Origin: Emticicia sp040253585
Lineage (GTDB): Bacteria; Bacteroidota; Bacteroidia; Cytophagales; Spirosomataceae
Reading direction: 5' to 3'
Length of the DNA stretch: 64,000 bases
NCBI RefSeq assembly: GCF_040253585.1
Contig: NZ_JBELAU010000002.1
Coordinates: forward strand, 377,496 to 441,495
The translations under genes were made by a program, and so were the position numbers. Shown in pieces: positions 9,804-19,656 of the stretch. How positions within the stretch are numbered: position 1 is the stretch's first letter; each line of letters opens with the position of its first letter. Below the pieces are notes generated by a model that made no database searches, was not told the origin of the DNA, and worked only from the letters and a program-made list of their open reading frames with translations.

Positions 9804-12800
9804 ATGTCTTTAAAGAAAAATAAAAAACTCAATAGTGACTTCCAGAGCATCACTATCAGTTTGGCTTCACCAGAGTCAATCTTAGAAAGCTCTTTTGGCG
9901 AGGTTACTCAACCTGAGACAATCAACTATCGTACTTACAAACCCGAAATGGGCGGTTTGTTTTGCGAGCGTATCTTTGGGCCAGTAAAAGACTGGGAATG
10001 TCACTGTGGTAAATACAAACGTATTCGCTACAAAGGTATCATCTGCGACCGTTGTGGTGTAGAAGTTACCGAAAAGAAAGTACGTCGTGAACGTATGGGA
10101 CACATCGAACTCGTTGTGCCTGTGGCTCACATTTGGTACTTCCGTAGTTTACCAAACAAAATTGGTTACTTAGTAGGTATGTCGTCGAAGAAACTCGACC
10201 AAATTATTTACTACGAAAGATACGTTGTTATCCAACCAGGTATCAAAGGTGAAGATGGCGTTTCTAAAAACGACTTCTTGACTGAAGAAGAATATTTGGA
10301 CATCATGGACAAATTGCCACGTGATAACCAAATGCTCGACGATAAAGACCCAAATAAATTTATCGCCAAAATGGGTGCTGAAGCTTTAGAAATGATGCTT
10401 TCTCGCCTTGATTTAGACCAATTATCATACGACCTTCGTCATGCTGCGGCTACCGATACTTCACAACAACGTAAGGCAGATGCCTTGAAACGTTTGAAAA
10501 TCGTAGAAGCTTTACGTGATGCAAACACTCGTATCGAAAATAAACCTGAGTGGATGGTTATCCGTATGGTGCCAGTTATTCCACCAGAATTGCGTCCGTT
10601 AGTGCCATTGGATGGTGGTCGTTTCGCAACTTCTGACTTAAATGACCTTTACCGTCGTGTGATTATCCGTAACAACCGTTTGAAACGTTTGTTGGAAATC
10701 AAAGCTCCAGAAGTAATCTTACGTAACGAAAAACGTATGTTACAAGAGGCTGTTGACTCATTGTTCGACAACTCTCGTAAAGTAAACGCTGTTCGTTCGG
10801 AAGGTAACCGTGCCTTGAAATCACTTTCTGATATGTTGAAAGGAAAGCAAGGACGTTTCCGTCAGAACTTACTTGGAAAGCGTGTTGACTACTCTGGTCG
10901 TTCGGTAATCGTTGTAGGTCCAGAATTGAAACTACACGAGTGCGGACTTCCAAAAGATATGGCGGCCGAACTTTTCAAACCGTTCATTATCAGAAAATTA
11001 ATTGAGCGTGGAATTGTTAAGACCGTAAAATCTGCTAAGAAAATCGTTGACAGAAAAGACGCCGTAGTTTGGGATATTTTGGAAAACGTATTGAAAGGAC
11101 ACCCAGTTCTTTTGAACCGTGCCCCTACTCTCCACAGACTTGGTATTCAGGCTTTCCAACCTAAATTGGTGGAAGGAAAAGCTATCCAATTGCACCCACT
11201 CGTTTGTACAGCCTTCAACGCTGACTTTGACGGTGACCAGATGGCCGTTCACGTGCCGCTTGGTCAGGAAGCAATCATGGAGGCTTCAATCTTGATGTTG
11301 GCTGCTCATAATATCTTGAACCCTGCCAACGGAGCTCCAATCACTGTACCTTCTCAGGACATGGTATTGGGTCTTTACTTCGTAACGAAAGGACGTAAAT
11401 CAACTCCTACTCACAAAGAGCCAGGTGAAGGTCTTACTTTCTACTCGCCAGAAGAAGTAATCATTGCGATGAACGAAGGTGCGGTTTCAAAACACGCTCA
11501 CATCAAGTGTCGTGTGAAGGTAAAAGACGAAAACGGCAATTTAGTTTGGAAAATCGTTGATACCGTTGCTGGACGTATTTTGTTTAACCAGTGTGTACCT
11601 GAAGAAGTAGGTTACCTCGACGAATTATTGACTAAGAAAAAGCTACAACAGCTTATCGGTCGTGTATTCAAAGAAGCTGGTTATGCTCGTACAGCACAAT
11701 TCTTAGATGACATCAAGCAATTAGGTTATCAAACAGCCTTCCGTGGAGGTTTGTCTATCGGTTTGGATAACATCATTATCCCAGAAGAAAAGGCAAAACT
11801 CGTTGAAGATGCGAAAAAAGAAGTAGAAGAAGTACAAAACAACTATATGTTCGGTATCATTACTGAGCGTGAGCGTTATAACCAAATCATTGATATTTGG
11901 GGACGTGTAAATAGTTCGATGCGTGTGATTCTATTGAAACAATTGGAAGAAGACCAAGCTGGTTTCAACCCAATTTATATGATGATGCACTCGGGAGCTC
12001 GTGGTTCGCAAGAACAAGTGCGTCAGCTCGGTGGTATGAGAGGTTTGATGGCAAAACCACAAAAGAATATTCAAGGCTCGGTTGGAGAAATCATCGAAAA
12101 CCCAATCTTGTCTAACTTTAAAGAAGGTCTCGACGTACTCGAATACTTTATCTCAACACACGGTGCTCGTAAAGGTTTGGCCGATACAGCCCTAAAAACT
12201 GCCGATGCTGGTTACTTAACTCGTCGTTTGCACGATGTTGCACAAGACGTAGTAGTAAACGAAATCGACTGCGGAACTTTACGTGGTATTCAAGTTTCAG
12301 CTTTGAAAGACAACGAAGATATTGTTGAGCCACTTTCTGAGCGTATCTTGGGCCGTACATCAGTTTATGACGTAATCGACCCATTGACGAAGAAACTTAT
12401 TGTAAAAGCTGGCGAAGAAATCACAGAAGAAATTGCTGCTGAAATCGACGAAACAGCTATAGAAACAGTTGAAATTCGCTCAGTATTGACTTGCGAAACG
12501 CAAACGGGTGTTTGTGCGAAATGTTATGGACGTAACTTGGCTACTGGCCGTATGTCGGAAGGTGGCGAAGCAGTTGGTGTAATTGCCTCACAATCAATCG
12601 GTGAGCCAGGTACTCAGCTTACACTCCGTACGTTCCACACAGGGGGTACTGCCCAAAACGTTGCTTCGGAAGCAAACATCAAAGCGAAATTTGCTGGAAC
12701 AATCCAACTCGAAGAAATGCGTACCGTACAGTCAACTGACCGTGAAGGTAACGAAATTACAACTGTGTTGGGTCGTCGTGGAGAAATTCGTATCATCGAA

Positions 12801-14120
12801 ACAGGTACAAACAACGTACTTATCGTAAATAACGTACCTTACGGTGCTACTTTGGAAGTAAAAGACGGACAGCAAGTTGCTAAAAACGATGTTCTTTGTC
12901 ATTGGGATCAATTTAACGCCGTAATCCTTGCTGATATTGATGGTGTGGTAGAATACGATGCTATCGAAGAGAATATAACTTATAAAGAAGAAGCCGATGA
13001 GCAAACTGGTTTCCGTGATAAAGTTATCATCGAATCGAAAGACCGTACTAAGAACCCTTCAATCATCGTAAGAACAAGCAATGGTGAAGAAGAAAAAGCC
13101 TACAACTTGCCTGTATTGGCTCGTTTGACGGTAGAAGATGGCAAAATTATCAAAGCGGGACAAATCTTAGCTAAGATTCCACGTGCTATCAACATGAACC
13201 GAGATATTACGGGTGGTTTACCTCGTATCACGGAGTTGTTTGAGGCTCGTAACCCTTCAAATCCTGCGGTTGTATCAGAGATTGACGGTATCGTACAATA
13301 CGGTGCTATCAAACGTGGTAATCGTGAGATTTTTGTGGAAGCAAAAGATGGTATCAAGATGAAATACATGGTGCCTTTGTCGAAATTATTCTTAGTACAA
13401 GACGGAGACTTCGTTTTGGCAGGTGACCCACTTTCTGATGGAGCTATCACACCAGCCGATATTCTTCGTATCAAAGGGCCAACCGCCGTACAAGAATACT
13501 TAGTAAACGAAGTACAAGCCGTATATCGTCAACAAGGGGTAAAAATCTCTGATAAGCACATCGAAACGATTGTTCGCCAAATGATGCAAAAAGTAGAGGT
13601 TATTGACTCTGGTGATACACTCTTCTTAGATAACCAAATGGTTGACAAGTGGGTTGTACGTGCAGGAAACGATAAGATTCTTGACAAAAAAGTAGTAATG
13701 GACGCTGGTGCTTCTGATAAGTATAAGCCAGGCCAAATTATTACTGCCCGTGAAATGCGTGACGAAAATAGCCGCTTGAAACGTGCTGACTTAGCACAAC
13801 TTGTGGTTCGTGATGCAATGCCAGCCGTTGCTCGTCCGACATTACAAGGTATCACTACGGCATCATTGGGTACGGAATCATTCATGTCAGCGGCATCGTT
13901 CCAAGAGACCACTAAAGTGTTATCAGAAGCTGCCGTAAGAGGTAAGCGTGATACACTCGAAGGCTTGAAAGAGAACGTTATCGTTGGTCACTTGATTCCT
14001 GCTGGAACGGGTAATCGTAAATATCAAAATATTCAAGTGGGTAGCAAAGCAGAAATCGAAGCAGCAGCCGAAAAGAAAAGACAACAAGAGGCAGCAAAAC
14101 AACGCAGAGAGTATGTTTAA
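9804..14120 (+). CDS. rpoC: DNA-directed RNA polymerase subunit beta'
   Basis: The product is 1438 residues from the ATG at 9804. An open extension to a GTG at 9738 exists, but the family N-terminus (MSLKKNKKLNSDFQSI) begins at 9804, and the extension would translate the intergenic hairpin. The N-terminal zinc site is Cys66, Cys68, Cys81 and Cys84; the catalytic NADFDGDQ has Asp474, Asp476 and Asp478; the second zinc site is Cys823, Cys897, Cys904 and Cys907. The protein forms the clamp and catalytic Mg-binding part of RNA polymerase. The tail is rich in Lys, Gln and Ala and ends EYV. A heptad array and two tandem terminators follow directly. Confidence 0.98.
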   Translation: MSLKKNKKLNSDFQSITISLASPESILESSFGEVTQPETINYRTYKPEMGGLFCERIFGPVKDWECHCGKYKRIRYKGIICDRCGVEVTEKKVRRERMGHIELVVPVAHIWYFRSLPNKIGYLVGMSSKKLDQIIYYERYVVIQPGIKGEDGVSKNDFLTEEEYLDIMDKLPRDNQMLDDKDPNKFIAKMGAEALEMMLSRLDLDQLSYDLRHAAATDTSQQRKADALKRLKIVEALRDANTRIENKPEWMVIRMVPVIPPELRPLVPLDGGRFATSDLNDLYRRVIIRNNRLKRLLEIKAPEVILRNEKRMLQEAVDSLFDNSRKVNAVRSEGNRALKSLSDMLKGKQGRFRQNLLGKRVDYSGRSVIVVGPELKLHECGLPKDMAAELFKPFIIRKLIERGIVKTVKSAKKIVDRKDAVVWDILENVLKGHPVLLNRAPTLHRLGIQAFQPKLVEGKAIQLHPLVCTAFNADFDGDQMAVHVPLGQEAIMEASILMLAAHNILNPANGAPITVPSQDMVLGLYFVTKGRKSTPTHKEPGEGLTFYSPEEVIIAMNEGAVSKHAHIKCRVKVKDENGNLVWKIVDTVAGRILFNQCVPEEVGYLDELLTKKKLQQLIGRVFKEAGYARTAQFLDDIKQLGYQTAFRGGLSIGLDNIIIPEEKAKLVEDAKKEVEEVQNNYMFGIITERERYNQIIDIWGRVNSSMRVILLKQLEEDQAGFNPIYMMMHSGARGSQEQVRQLGGMRGLMAKPQKNIQGSVGEIIENPILSNFKEGLDVLEYFISTHGARKGLADTALKTADAGYLTRRLHDVAQDVVVNEIDCGTLRGIQVSALKDNEDIVEPLSERILGRTSVYDVIDPLTKKLIVKAGEEITEEIAAEIDETAIETVEIRSVLTCETQTGVCAKCYGRNLATGRMSEGGEAVGVIASQSIGEPGTQLTLRTFHTGGTAQNVASEANIKAKFAGTIQLEEMRTVQSTDREGNEITTVLGRRGEIRIIETGTNNVLIVNNVPYGATLEVKDGQQVAKNDVLCHWDQFNAVILADIDGVVEYDAIEENITYKEEADEQTGFRDKVIIESKDRTKNPSIIVRTSNGEEEKAYNLPVLARLTVEDGKIIKAGQILAKIPRAINMNRDITGGLPRITELFEARNPSNPAVVSEIDGIVQYGAIKRGNREIFVEAKDGIKMKYMVPLSKLFLVQDGDFVLAGDPLSDGAITPADILRIKGPTAVQEYLVNEVQAVYRQQGVKISDKHIETIVRQMMQKVEVIDSGDTLFLDNQMVDKWVVRAGNDKILDKKVVMDAGASDKYKPGQIITAREMRDENSRLKRADLAQLVVRDAMPAVARPTLQGITTASLGTESFMSAASFQETTKVLSEAAVRGKRDTLEGLKENVIVGHLIPAGTGNRKYQNIQVGSKAEIEAAAEKKRQQEAAKQRREYV

Positions 14121-14124
14121 TTCT

Positions 14125-14159
14125 AATTGAGAATTAAGAATGGAGAATGAGTAATTCTC
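14125..14159. repeat. Heptad array, AATTNNN word
   Basis: Units start at 14125, 14132, 14139, 14146 and 14153 (AATTGAG, AATTAAG, AATGGAG, AATGAGT, AATTCTC), exactly 7 bases apart, beginning 4 bases after the rpoC stop. No reverse-complement arm was found nearby, so this is a single-arm example. Confidence 0.75.
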
Positions 14160-14173
14160 TTTATATAAAACAC

Positions 14174-14207
14174 AAAAAAGGTCGAGCATTTTGCTTGACC
14201 TTTTTTG
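14174..14207 (+). terminator. Rho-independent terminator of rpoBC
   Basis: AGGTCGAGC and GCTTGACCT pair (one G-U) around a 4-base loop, with A-tract before and TTTTTT after. It can act on either strand. Confidence 0.85.
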
Positions 14208-14214
14208 TTTATCC

Positions 14215-14246
14215 AAGGCTTGAAAAGACATTCCAAGCCTTTTTTA
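14215..14246 (+). terminator. Second tandem terminator after rpoC
   Basis: AAGGCTTG (14215-14222) and CAAGCCTT (14234-14241) form a perfect 8-bp stem followed by a T-run. It lies right behind the first terminator and gives a double stop to rpoBC transcription. Confidence 0.75.
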
Positions 14247-14475
14247 TTGAAAAACAAGCCAAAATCTCATAAAACTTTAAGATGAACTTACGGTATTATT
14301 TCAATATTCGTTGAATTTTCCAACCGAGTACTTGTACTATTCGTGGATTGCTATTTGAAGTGTTTGAAAAATTATTCAAAATTGTGTTAGTTTTTTTTGA
14401 AAGAAACTAAGGATAAACCCTTGTCTATTAAATAGTTATAGTTTTTTCTTTATCAACAATCTAACACTTACGCAC

Positions 14476-14925
14476 ATGAAAAACTCAACAAACACACTCA
14501 GAAAATTTGTACTTTTGGCAGTAATTGGTTGTTTCGTACATCTAAAAACTCAAGCCCAATTTCTTGCCACTATCGTAGAATCATCCGAAAGCGAAATTCC
14601 AGAAAAACCCAATTTTACACCACTTGCCACTCCATCAAAATTATTTTTAGCCAATATTCGTCCGATTGAAAAGGGGCAAAAAATTGAACTACGCTACTGG
14701 AAAAAGGAAGGTATTAAAATGACGGTTTCTCTGTATGATGGCAACTCGCATTTAATTTATGAAAGAGAATTGGGAAGATATGATTGGGGGAATTTTATTT
14801 CAAAATACGATATTTCAACTTTATCAGTAGGCTCATACCTGTTTAAGCTCAAAAGTGAGGACGAAATTTGGAATAAAAGTTTCGAGATTCATAAAGATTA
14901 CACACATAGTGTTGCAATTCGATAG
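14476..14925 (+). CDS. Secreted protein of unknown function
   Basis: The product is 149 residues with an N-terminal signal peptide (basic start, hydrophobic core, cleavage near TQAQ). The mature part ends in a beta-rich stretch (DISTLSVGSYLFKLKS then KSFEIHK) that resembles the small Ig-like fold of Por-type C-terminal domains used in type IX secretion, though shorter than typical ones. No catalytic motif is seen. It is a single-gene unit with a terminator at 14954. The function is unknown; a cell-surface or secreted role is inferred from the signal peptide. Confidence 0.75.
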   Translation: MKNSTNTLRKFVLLAVIGCFVHLKTQAQFLATIVESSESEIPEKPNFTPLATPSKLFLANIRPIEKGQKIELRYWKKEGIKMTVSLYDGNSHLIYERELGRYDWGNFISKYDISTLSVGSYLFKLKSEDEIWNKSFEIHKDYTHSVAIR

Positions 14926-14953
14926 TTTTTTTAGCGATTTTTAAGATTTCTCT

Positions 14954-14978
14954 GGTCAGGTTTTGCCTGACCTTTTTT
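14954..14978 (+). terminator. Rho-independent terminator
   Basis: GGTCAGG and CCTGACC form a perfect 7-bp stem with a short T-rich loop and are followed by TTTTTT. Confidence 0.85.
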
Positions 14979-15091
14979 GTTTATATCCAATAGCTGAGTA
15001 GATTTGCTAATAAATAGCTAACCACAATTTTCTAAACAAACCAAAACTAATCGTAACATGATTCGTTTTATCTAAATCCAATACTAAAATT

Positions 15092-15433
15092 ATGAAAAAA
15101 GTATTTTTATTGCTTTTGCTTGCCCTATTCAGTACGAATACTTATGCCCAAAAAACAAAACTACTTTTAGCTGAAAAAGTAAAATACGAAGCCGTAAATG
15201 CCAAAGAAAACGAAAAAAACGACCAAGAACTGAAAGAAGAAATGACAACCTTTTTGGGGTTTGGACTAAGATTATCTCTGAAAGGCGTTGAAGAAACAGT
15301 AAAAGAAGAAAACAATCAAAAGAAGAAATCTGCATTGCGGCTACAAGTGGGTTTTCAGATGCCAAAATACATAAAAACCCAACCACCTCAGAAACTCTTC
15401 AAAGTCGGTTGGGATTTGGGGATTTTGCGGTGA
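15092..15433 (+). CDS. Small secreted hypothetical protein
   Basis: The product is 113 residues with a clear signal peptide (LLLLLALFSTNTYAQ). The mature part is short, rich in Lys and Glu, and has no family I recognise; it ends PPQKLFKVGWDLGILR. It reads away from the SNF2 helicase gene, whose stop lies 6 bases further on the opposite strand, so the two genes converge. A periplasmic or outer-membrane location is inferred from the signal only. Confidence 0.65.
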   Translation: MKKVFLLLLLALFSTNTYAQKTKLLLAEKVKYEAVNAKENEKNDQELKEEMTTFLGFGLRLSLKGVEETVKEENNQKKKSALRLQVGFQMPKYIKTQPPQKLFKVGWDLGILR

Positions 15434-15438
15434 AAAAT

Positions 15439-18400
15439 CTACTCCAACAAGCTCAAAATATCATCCTTCGAAAGCGATTTTACGAAATTTTCTTCGGTCG
15501 TAATTAGGTTATCAAAAAGCTTACGTTTATTTCGTTGCAAGGTCAGAATCTTTTCTTCAACCGAATTTCGGGTAATAAATTTGTAGGTAAACACCGTATT
15601 TTGCTGCCCAATTCGGTGGGCTCTGTCAATGGCTTGTGCTTCAATCGCAGGATTCCACCACGGGTCGAGCAAGAAAACGTATTCGGCCGCTGTCAGATTT
15701 AAACCCAAACCTCCTGCTTTCAACGAAATCAAGAAAATCTTTATCGAATTGTCATTCTGAAAAATATCTACTTGCTCTTGGCGATTATTGGTCGAGCCGT
15801 CAAGGTAGCAATAACGAATATTATTCTTCTCCAGATAATCTCGGTAAATATCCAAATGCTTCACAAACTGACTAAAAACCAACACTTTATGACCTTCCTC
15901 GATGATGGTTTCGAGTTTTTGCAAAACCTCTTCATTTTTTCCAGAATCGCCTTCGTATCCTTCATCAATCATTTGTGGATGATTTGCCAACTGGCGTAAT
16001 TTGGTCAAACCTTGTAGCACCGCCATCTGAGATTTACCGAAACCTTTCTCTTCGATTTGCTCCAAAATGATATTTCTATAATAAGATTTGGCTTCTTCGT
16101 AGCATTTTTCTTGCTCTTCGGTCATATCGCAATAATGAATACTTTCAACTTTCGGCGGAAGTTCGGTTGCTACCTGCGACTTGTGGCGTCGCAACATAAA
16201 AGGCTTAATCAAGCTATACAAACGCTTGTTTTGCTTTTCATCTTGATGTTTTTCAATCGGAATCTGGTATTCGTTTTTGAAATAACTTTGTGTACCCAAA
16301 AGCCCTGGATTAATAAACGTCATTTGTGTCCATAAATCCATTGTACTGTTTTCGAGTGGAGTACCCGTCAGAATCAATCGATTGGCTGAATTAAGTTGCA
16401 TAACCGCCTTTGAAATATGCGAACTTGGATTTTTGATTGACTGCGATTCATCCAAAATCACATAATTAAATCGGTAATCTTTGATAACATCAATATCAAT
16501 TCTGAGAATTCCGTAGGAAGTCAGAATCAAATCATAATTATCAAACTGTTCGGTATTTTTCTCTCGATTAGTGCCTGTATAAATAAACGCTCGAAGATTG
16601 GGTGTAAATTTCTCGATTTCTTTTAACCAATTATAAATCAATGAAGTAGGCATCACCAAAAGATTGGGGTGTTCAGCCAGCCCAGCTTCTTTCTGTGATT
16701 GTAAAAACGCCAGTGTTTGAATGGTTTTACCCAAACCCATATCATCAGCTAAACAACCACCCAGTTTGTATTCGGCCAAGAATCGCATCCAATCGTAGCC
16801 AGCTTTTTGGTAAGGTCTAAGATTAGCGTTTAAGCCTTTTGGAAGCTCGTACTGACCAATTTTATCAAAATTTCGCAGTCTTTCGAGCTTTCGAGTAATG
16901 ACCGAAAACGCCAAGCCTTCATCGGTTAAATCTTGTACTAAAACCAAATGATGTTTTTTCAGAATCGTTAAATCGCTCTCGTCGAGGTTATCGACATAAC
17001 TAAATAATTCTGAATATCTCGTAAACCATTCTTCAGGAATAACCGCAATTTGCCCATTTGGTAGCGTAAACTCTCGTTTATTGGCCAAAATCAAATTCCG
17101 AAGTTTCAAAAATGGAATTTCAAATTCACCGAAACGCACTTTTGCTTTTATATCAAACCAATCATTTTTTTCTTCAATATGCACCTCAATCGACGAGTAT
17201 CCCAAGAAATATTGCTTCTGATTTTGACTATTATCAGCCTGCCTTACCTCAAAACTATTTTCTTCGAGCACCTTCGCATTACTTTGCAACCACGAAAAAG
17301 CGGGTCTTTTTGGTACTAAACTACGGCCTTGACGTACATCTAAACCCAAATCTTTTAGCAAGTTTACTTGTGCTTTTTCATACTTCAAATCTCGTTTTAC
17401 TTTATGAAAAACCCAACTATCTCCCGCCCGCTCAACACTTACATAAGCCTCAGCCGAGAAATTATCAAAACGAAAAGTATAATTGCCGTATTGAAACGAT
17501 AAATCGAAAACTATTTTGTTTTCTTCATCATTTTCTTCTTCCTCATCGTTATTATCAAATAACGCTACGGCTACTTTTTTTGCGGCCAAGACCTCCGAAA
17601 TTGATAAAACTGGCTTCGATTCGTGTTTTTCAAATCTAATCTCAAATCCTTGTGCAAAAACATCGAACTGAGCCACCAGCGGAGCGATGAATTTCTGGTA
17701 ATAAGTTTCCTCAATATTTCGAGGAATAATGATATGATTTTTATTCAGAAAAGGCTTTAATTTCTTGCCATCAACTTGCTTCTCGAAATGATATAATTTA
17801 TCGTCAATAAGTAGCCAAGCTGGTTCTTCACACAAAATTCGGGCATTTTTAAACTGAAAATGTACTCGTTCGCCACCGCATTTGATGCTCGGAAAGTAAT
17901 GCGTATTTTCTTCGTTTCGGATAAAATTAAAGTAGGCTTTCGCTCCTTCTTGTATGTTTTTGATGACTTTCCAAGTAGGATCACCATCGTTACTCATGAT
18001 ATAAAGTGGCTTTTTCAGCAATTTCTCTAAGATTTCGGCTCGGTGTTTTTCCATGTAACCATGAATCGTTTCTTGAAGCAGTTTATCACCTTTTTCGGAG
18101 TCGAATGTTTTCAGAAAAAAATCAAGTGGAGCAAGTTTTTTTGGGCTAAATTTCTTGACAACGGCATCTTGTTGAATGGCTTCGGTGAGTTTGACGAGCG
18201 TAAAATCATCGACATCAATTCGCTCTGAAAATTCAGAAATATTTTTCGACGAAACACTCTGATTTTGCAGCGTCAGTTCGCCTTTACTGTTGAGTTGCAC
18301 CACAAAGGCTTCAAACAAAAAACCCAGATATTCGTGTTCGAATAACGAATAGACCATCTGAAAAGGTTGTAGTGTAGATACTTTCATATTAACAAAATAG

Positions 18401-18450
18401 GAAGCCCTCCCACTCGGGAATTTGGGTGAAACCAATCTTATCTGTGTCAT
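15439..18450 (-). CDS. SNF2/RapA-family DEAD/DEAH-box helicase
   Basis: The 1003-residue product has a long N-terminal region (about residues 1-540) and a C-terminal SNF2 ATPase. Motif I is DDMGLGKT near residue 570, motif II is DESQ near 665, and the helicase C domain includes SLKAGGLGLNLTAA and the arginine-finger motif DRAHRIGQ near 943. SNF2 proteins move along double-stranded DNA and remodel bound proteins or polymerase; bacterial members are often tied to transcription recycling. The motif II DESQ replaces the DEGH/DEAQ more often seen. A second in-frame start lies at 18387. It is transcribed alone on the minus strand. Confidence 0.92.
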   Translation of the reverse strand: MTQIRLVSPKFPSGRASYFVNMKVSTLQPFQMVYSLFEHEYLGFLFEAFVVQLNSKGELTLQNQSVSSKNISEFSERIDVDDFTLVKLTEAIQQDAVVKKFSPKKLAPLDFFLKTFDSEKGDKLLQETIHGYMEKHRAEILEKLLKKPLYIMSNDGDPTWKVIKNIQEGAKAYFNFIRNEENTHYFPSIKCGGERVHFQFKNARILCEEPAWLLIDDKLYHFEKQVDGKKLKPFLNKNHIIIPRNIEETYYQKFIAPLVAQFDVFAQGFEIRFEKHESKPVLSISEVLAAKKVAVALFDNNDEEEENDEENKIVFDLSFQYGNYTFRFDNFSAEAYVSVERAGDSWVFHKVKRDLKYEKAQVNLLKDLGLDVRQGRSLVPKRPAFSWLQSNAKVLEENSFEVRQADNSQNQKQYFLGYSSIEVHIEEKNDWFDIKAKVRFGEFEIPFLKLRNLILANKREFTLPNGQIAVIPEEWFTRYSELFSYVDNLDESDLTILKKHHLVLVQDLTDEGLAFSVITRKLERLRNFDKIGQYELPKGLNANLRPYQKAGYDWMRFLAEYKLGGCLADDMGLGKTIQTLAFLQSQKEAGLAEHPNLLVMPTSLIYNWLKEIEKFTPNLRAFIYTGTNREKNTEQFDNYDLILTSYGILRIDIDVIKDYRFNYVILDESQSIKNPSSHISKAVMQLNSANRLILTGTPLENSTMDLWTQMTFINPGLLGTQSYFKNEYQIPIEKHQDEKQNKRLYSLIKPFMLRRHKSQVATELPPKVESIHYCDMTEEQEKCYEEAKSYYRNIILEQIEEKGFGKSQMAVLQGLTKLRQLANHPQMIDEGYEGDSGKNEEVLQKLETIIEEGHKVLVFSQFVKHLDIYRDYLEKNNIRYCYLDGSTNNRQEQVDIFQNDNSIKIFLISLKAGGLGLNLTAAEYVFLLDPWWNPAIEAQAIDRAHRIGQQNTVFTYKFITRNSVEEKILTLQRNKRKLFDNLITTEENFVKSLSKDDILSLLE

Positions 18451-18636
18451 TTCTCAAACTTAGAATTAAACCAAACCACAAAAATGAGCAGGATTAGCCT
18501 GTAAATCAAATTTAGGACTCCAAAAAGTAGTGTTTGTAATAAAAATAATATTTAGGACAAAACCCAAACAACGAATATAGATAAACGCCAGCAGCAGAAC
18601 AAAGAAGATAGTGGTTTTTTATTTAATGGAGTGAAT

Positions 18637-18695
18637 GTAGCACAATTTTCTAAATTGTGTTCTGTGTAATGGCACAATTTAGAAAATTGTGCTAC
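18637..18695. repeat. Long perfect hairpin (23-bp arms) at folA 3' end
   Basis: The arms 18637-18659 and 18673-18695 are exact reverse complements across 23 bases, with a 13-base loop. Each arm is itself nearly palindromic around CACAATTT...AAATTGTG, so cruciform sub-structures are possible. The right arm overlaps the folA stop codon. It could end folA transcription, but there is no clear T-run. It looks like a small dispersed palindromic element. Confidence 0.85.
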
Positions 18696-19198
18696 CTCCT
18701 CACCAACTCAACAAAATCGAAATCGTATTCATTTTTTTCGTCTTTTGGGTGCGAAACTCTGGCAATTTCTTTCCATTCGTTGGTATCTAACGCAGGAAAA
18801 AACGCATCGCCTTCGATGCTGGTTTTTACTTGTGTAAGGTAAACTTTATCAGTAATTTTTAAGGCTTGCTCATATACATTTCCACCACCGATTATGAATA
18901 TTTCTTCATTTCCTGCGTAATCTTTAGCGGTTTCGATGGCCTGTTCGAGCGAGTTTACTTTTAGAACTCCTTCGGGTAAGATCAAATCTTTTTGGCGAGA
19001 AATAACAATATTGTTACGATTGGGTAATGGTCGGCCGATTGACTCAAAAGTCTTACGCCCCATAATGACCGAATGCCCAGTAGTAAGTACTCTGAACTGC
19101 TTCAAATCAGCCGAGAGCTTCCAAAGTAATTGATTATCTTTTCCGATTACGCCATTTTCGGCGGTAGCTACTATTATTGAAATCATTGATTTAGGCAT
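18692..19198 (-). CDS. folA: Dihydrofolate reductase
   Basis: The 168-residue product is a typical bacterial DHFR, which reduces dihydrofolate with NADPH for thymidylate, purine and methionine synthesis. Visible motifs are GVIGKDNQLLW, the acidic active-site Asp in SADLKQF, the NADPH-binding GRKTFES and the FIIGGGNVYEQAL segment. An internal Met (ISIIVA, 19186) is the position where most family members start and is a good alternative. The gene ends within a 23-bp hairpin. The heptad element at 19201 abuts its start, so promoter and element may overlap. Confidence 0.96.
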   Translation of the reverse strand: MPKSMISIIVATAENGVIGKDNQLLWKLSADLKQFRVLTTGHSVIMGRKTFESIGRPLPNRNNIVISRQKDLILPEGVLKVNSLEQAIETAKDYAGNEEIFIIGGGNVYEQALKITDKVYLTQVKTSIEGDAFFPALDTNEWKEIARVSHPKDEKNEYDFDFVELVRR

Positions 19199-19200
19199 AA

Positions 19201-19325
19201 TTAGGATTTAGGTATTAGGAGTTAGGAAGCTAAAAATTTTGTAAAATTAATAAACTTCTTCTTGATTATGAATTTATTCAAAACCTAAAGCCTAAAGCCT
19301 ATCAACCTAAGCCCTAAAACCTGCC
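19201..19325. repeat. Heptad-repeat inverted pair, TTAGG/CCTAA word
   Basis: The left arm has TTAGG at 19201, 19208, 19215 and 19222, exactly 7 bases apart. The right arm has CCTAA or CCTAT at 19284, 19291 and 19298, then CCTAA at 19306 and 19313 and CCTGC at 19320 (one 8-base step). The arms are reverse complements and flank about 55 AT-rich bases. The left arm directly abuts the folA start. Confidence 0.8.
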
Positions 19326-19450
19326 CTTCAACCATCGAAAAATCCCTTCTTCACTTTTATTTTTTCAAAATCAAAATATTTTCCCCAATTTCGAGTTAAT
19401 ATGGCATTGTGGTTGCTTATATGTATTCATATTTACTAACCGCAATCACC

Positions 19451-19639
19451 ATGAAAATACGCAATCACCGAGAATACACAATTGCTTACGAAAAAGCTGC
19501 TATAATGATAGACGCTGGTTTTGGCGGAAATTTTGAACGTGAAAAATATTTTCGTGAAATAATAACTGCTATTATTGAGTACGAAAAAATCACGACTCAT
19601 CAGACTTTCCCCAATCCGCCCGTGAGCATGAGTGCTTAA
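19451..19639 (+). CDS. Small protein resembling the N-terminus of HigA-type antitoxins
   Basis: From the ATG at 19451 the product is 62 residues (a GTG 42 bases upstream would extend it). The sequence REYTIAYEKAAIMIDAG followed by an acidic helix and IIEYEK recalls the N-terminal dimerising part of HigA-like HTH antitoxins, but the HTH domain is absent. This is a family resemblance from memory and is not certain. The next gene starts 17 bases downstream on the same strand, so co-transcription is likely. No toxin-like ORF is adjacent. Confidence 0.55.
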   Translation: MKIRNHREYTIAYEKAAIMIDAGFGGNFEREKYFREIITAIIEYEKITTHQTFPNPPVSMSA

Positions 19640-19656
19640 AACGAGCCTATAAGCCC

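Larger units (their letters stand above)
14121..14475. other. rpoC downstream region
   Basis: These 355 bases contain a heptad array (14125-14159), two rho-independent terminators (14174-14207, 14215-14246), and about 230 AT-rich bases leading to the next gene. Within that stretch, TTTG followed 21 bases later by TAGTTTTT is a weak promoter candidate around 14360-14400. No gene is seen. Confidence 0.6.

Noticed and set aside
17112..17639. 175-residue plus-strand ORF within the SNF2 gene
   Set aside because: It is a shadow frame antisense to the helicase N-terminal region; the product is rich in Leu, His and Arg without a pattern.
18637..18695. Possible insertion-sequence end
   Set aside because: There is no transposase gene or second matching end nearby; it is kept as a stand-alone hairpin.
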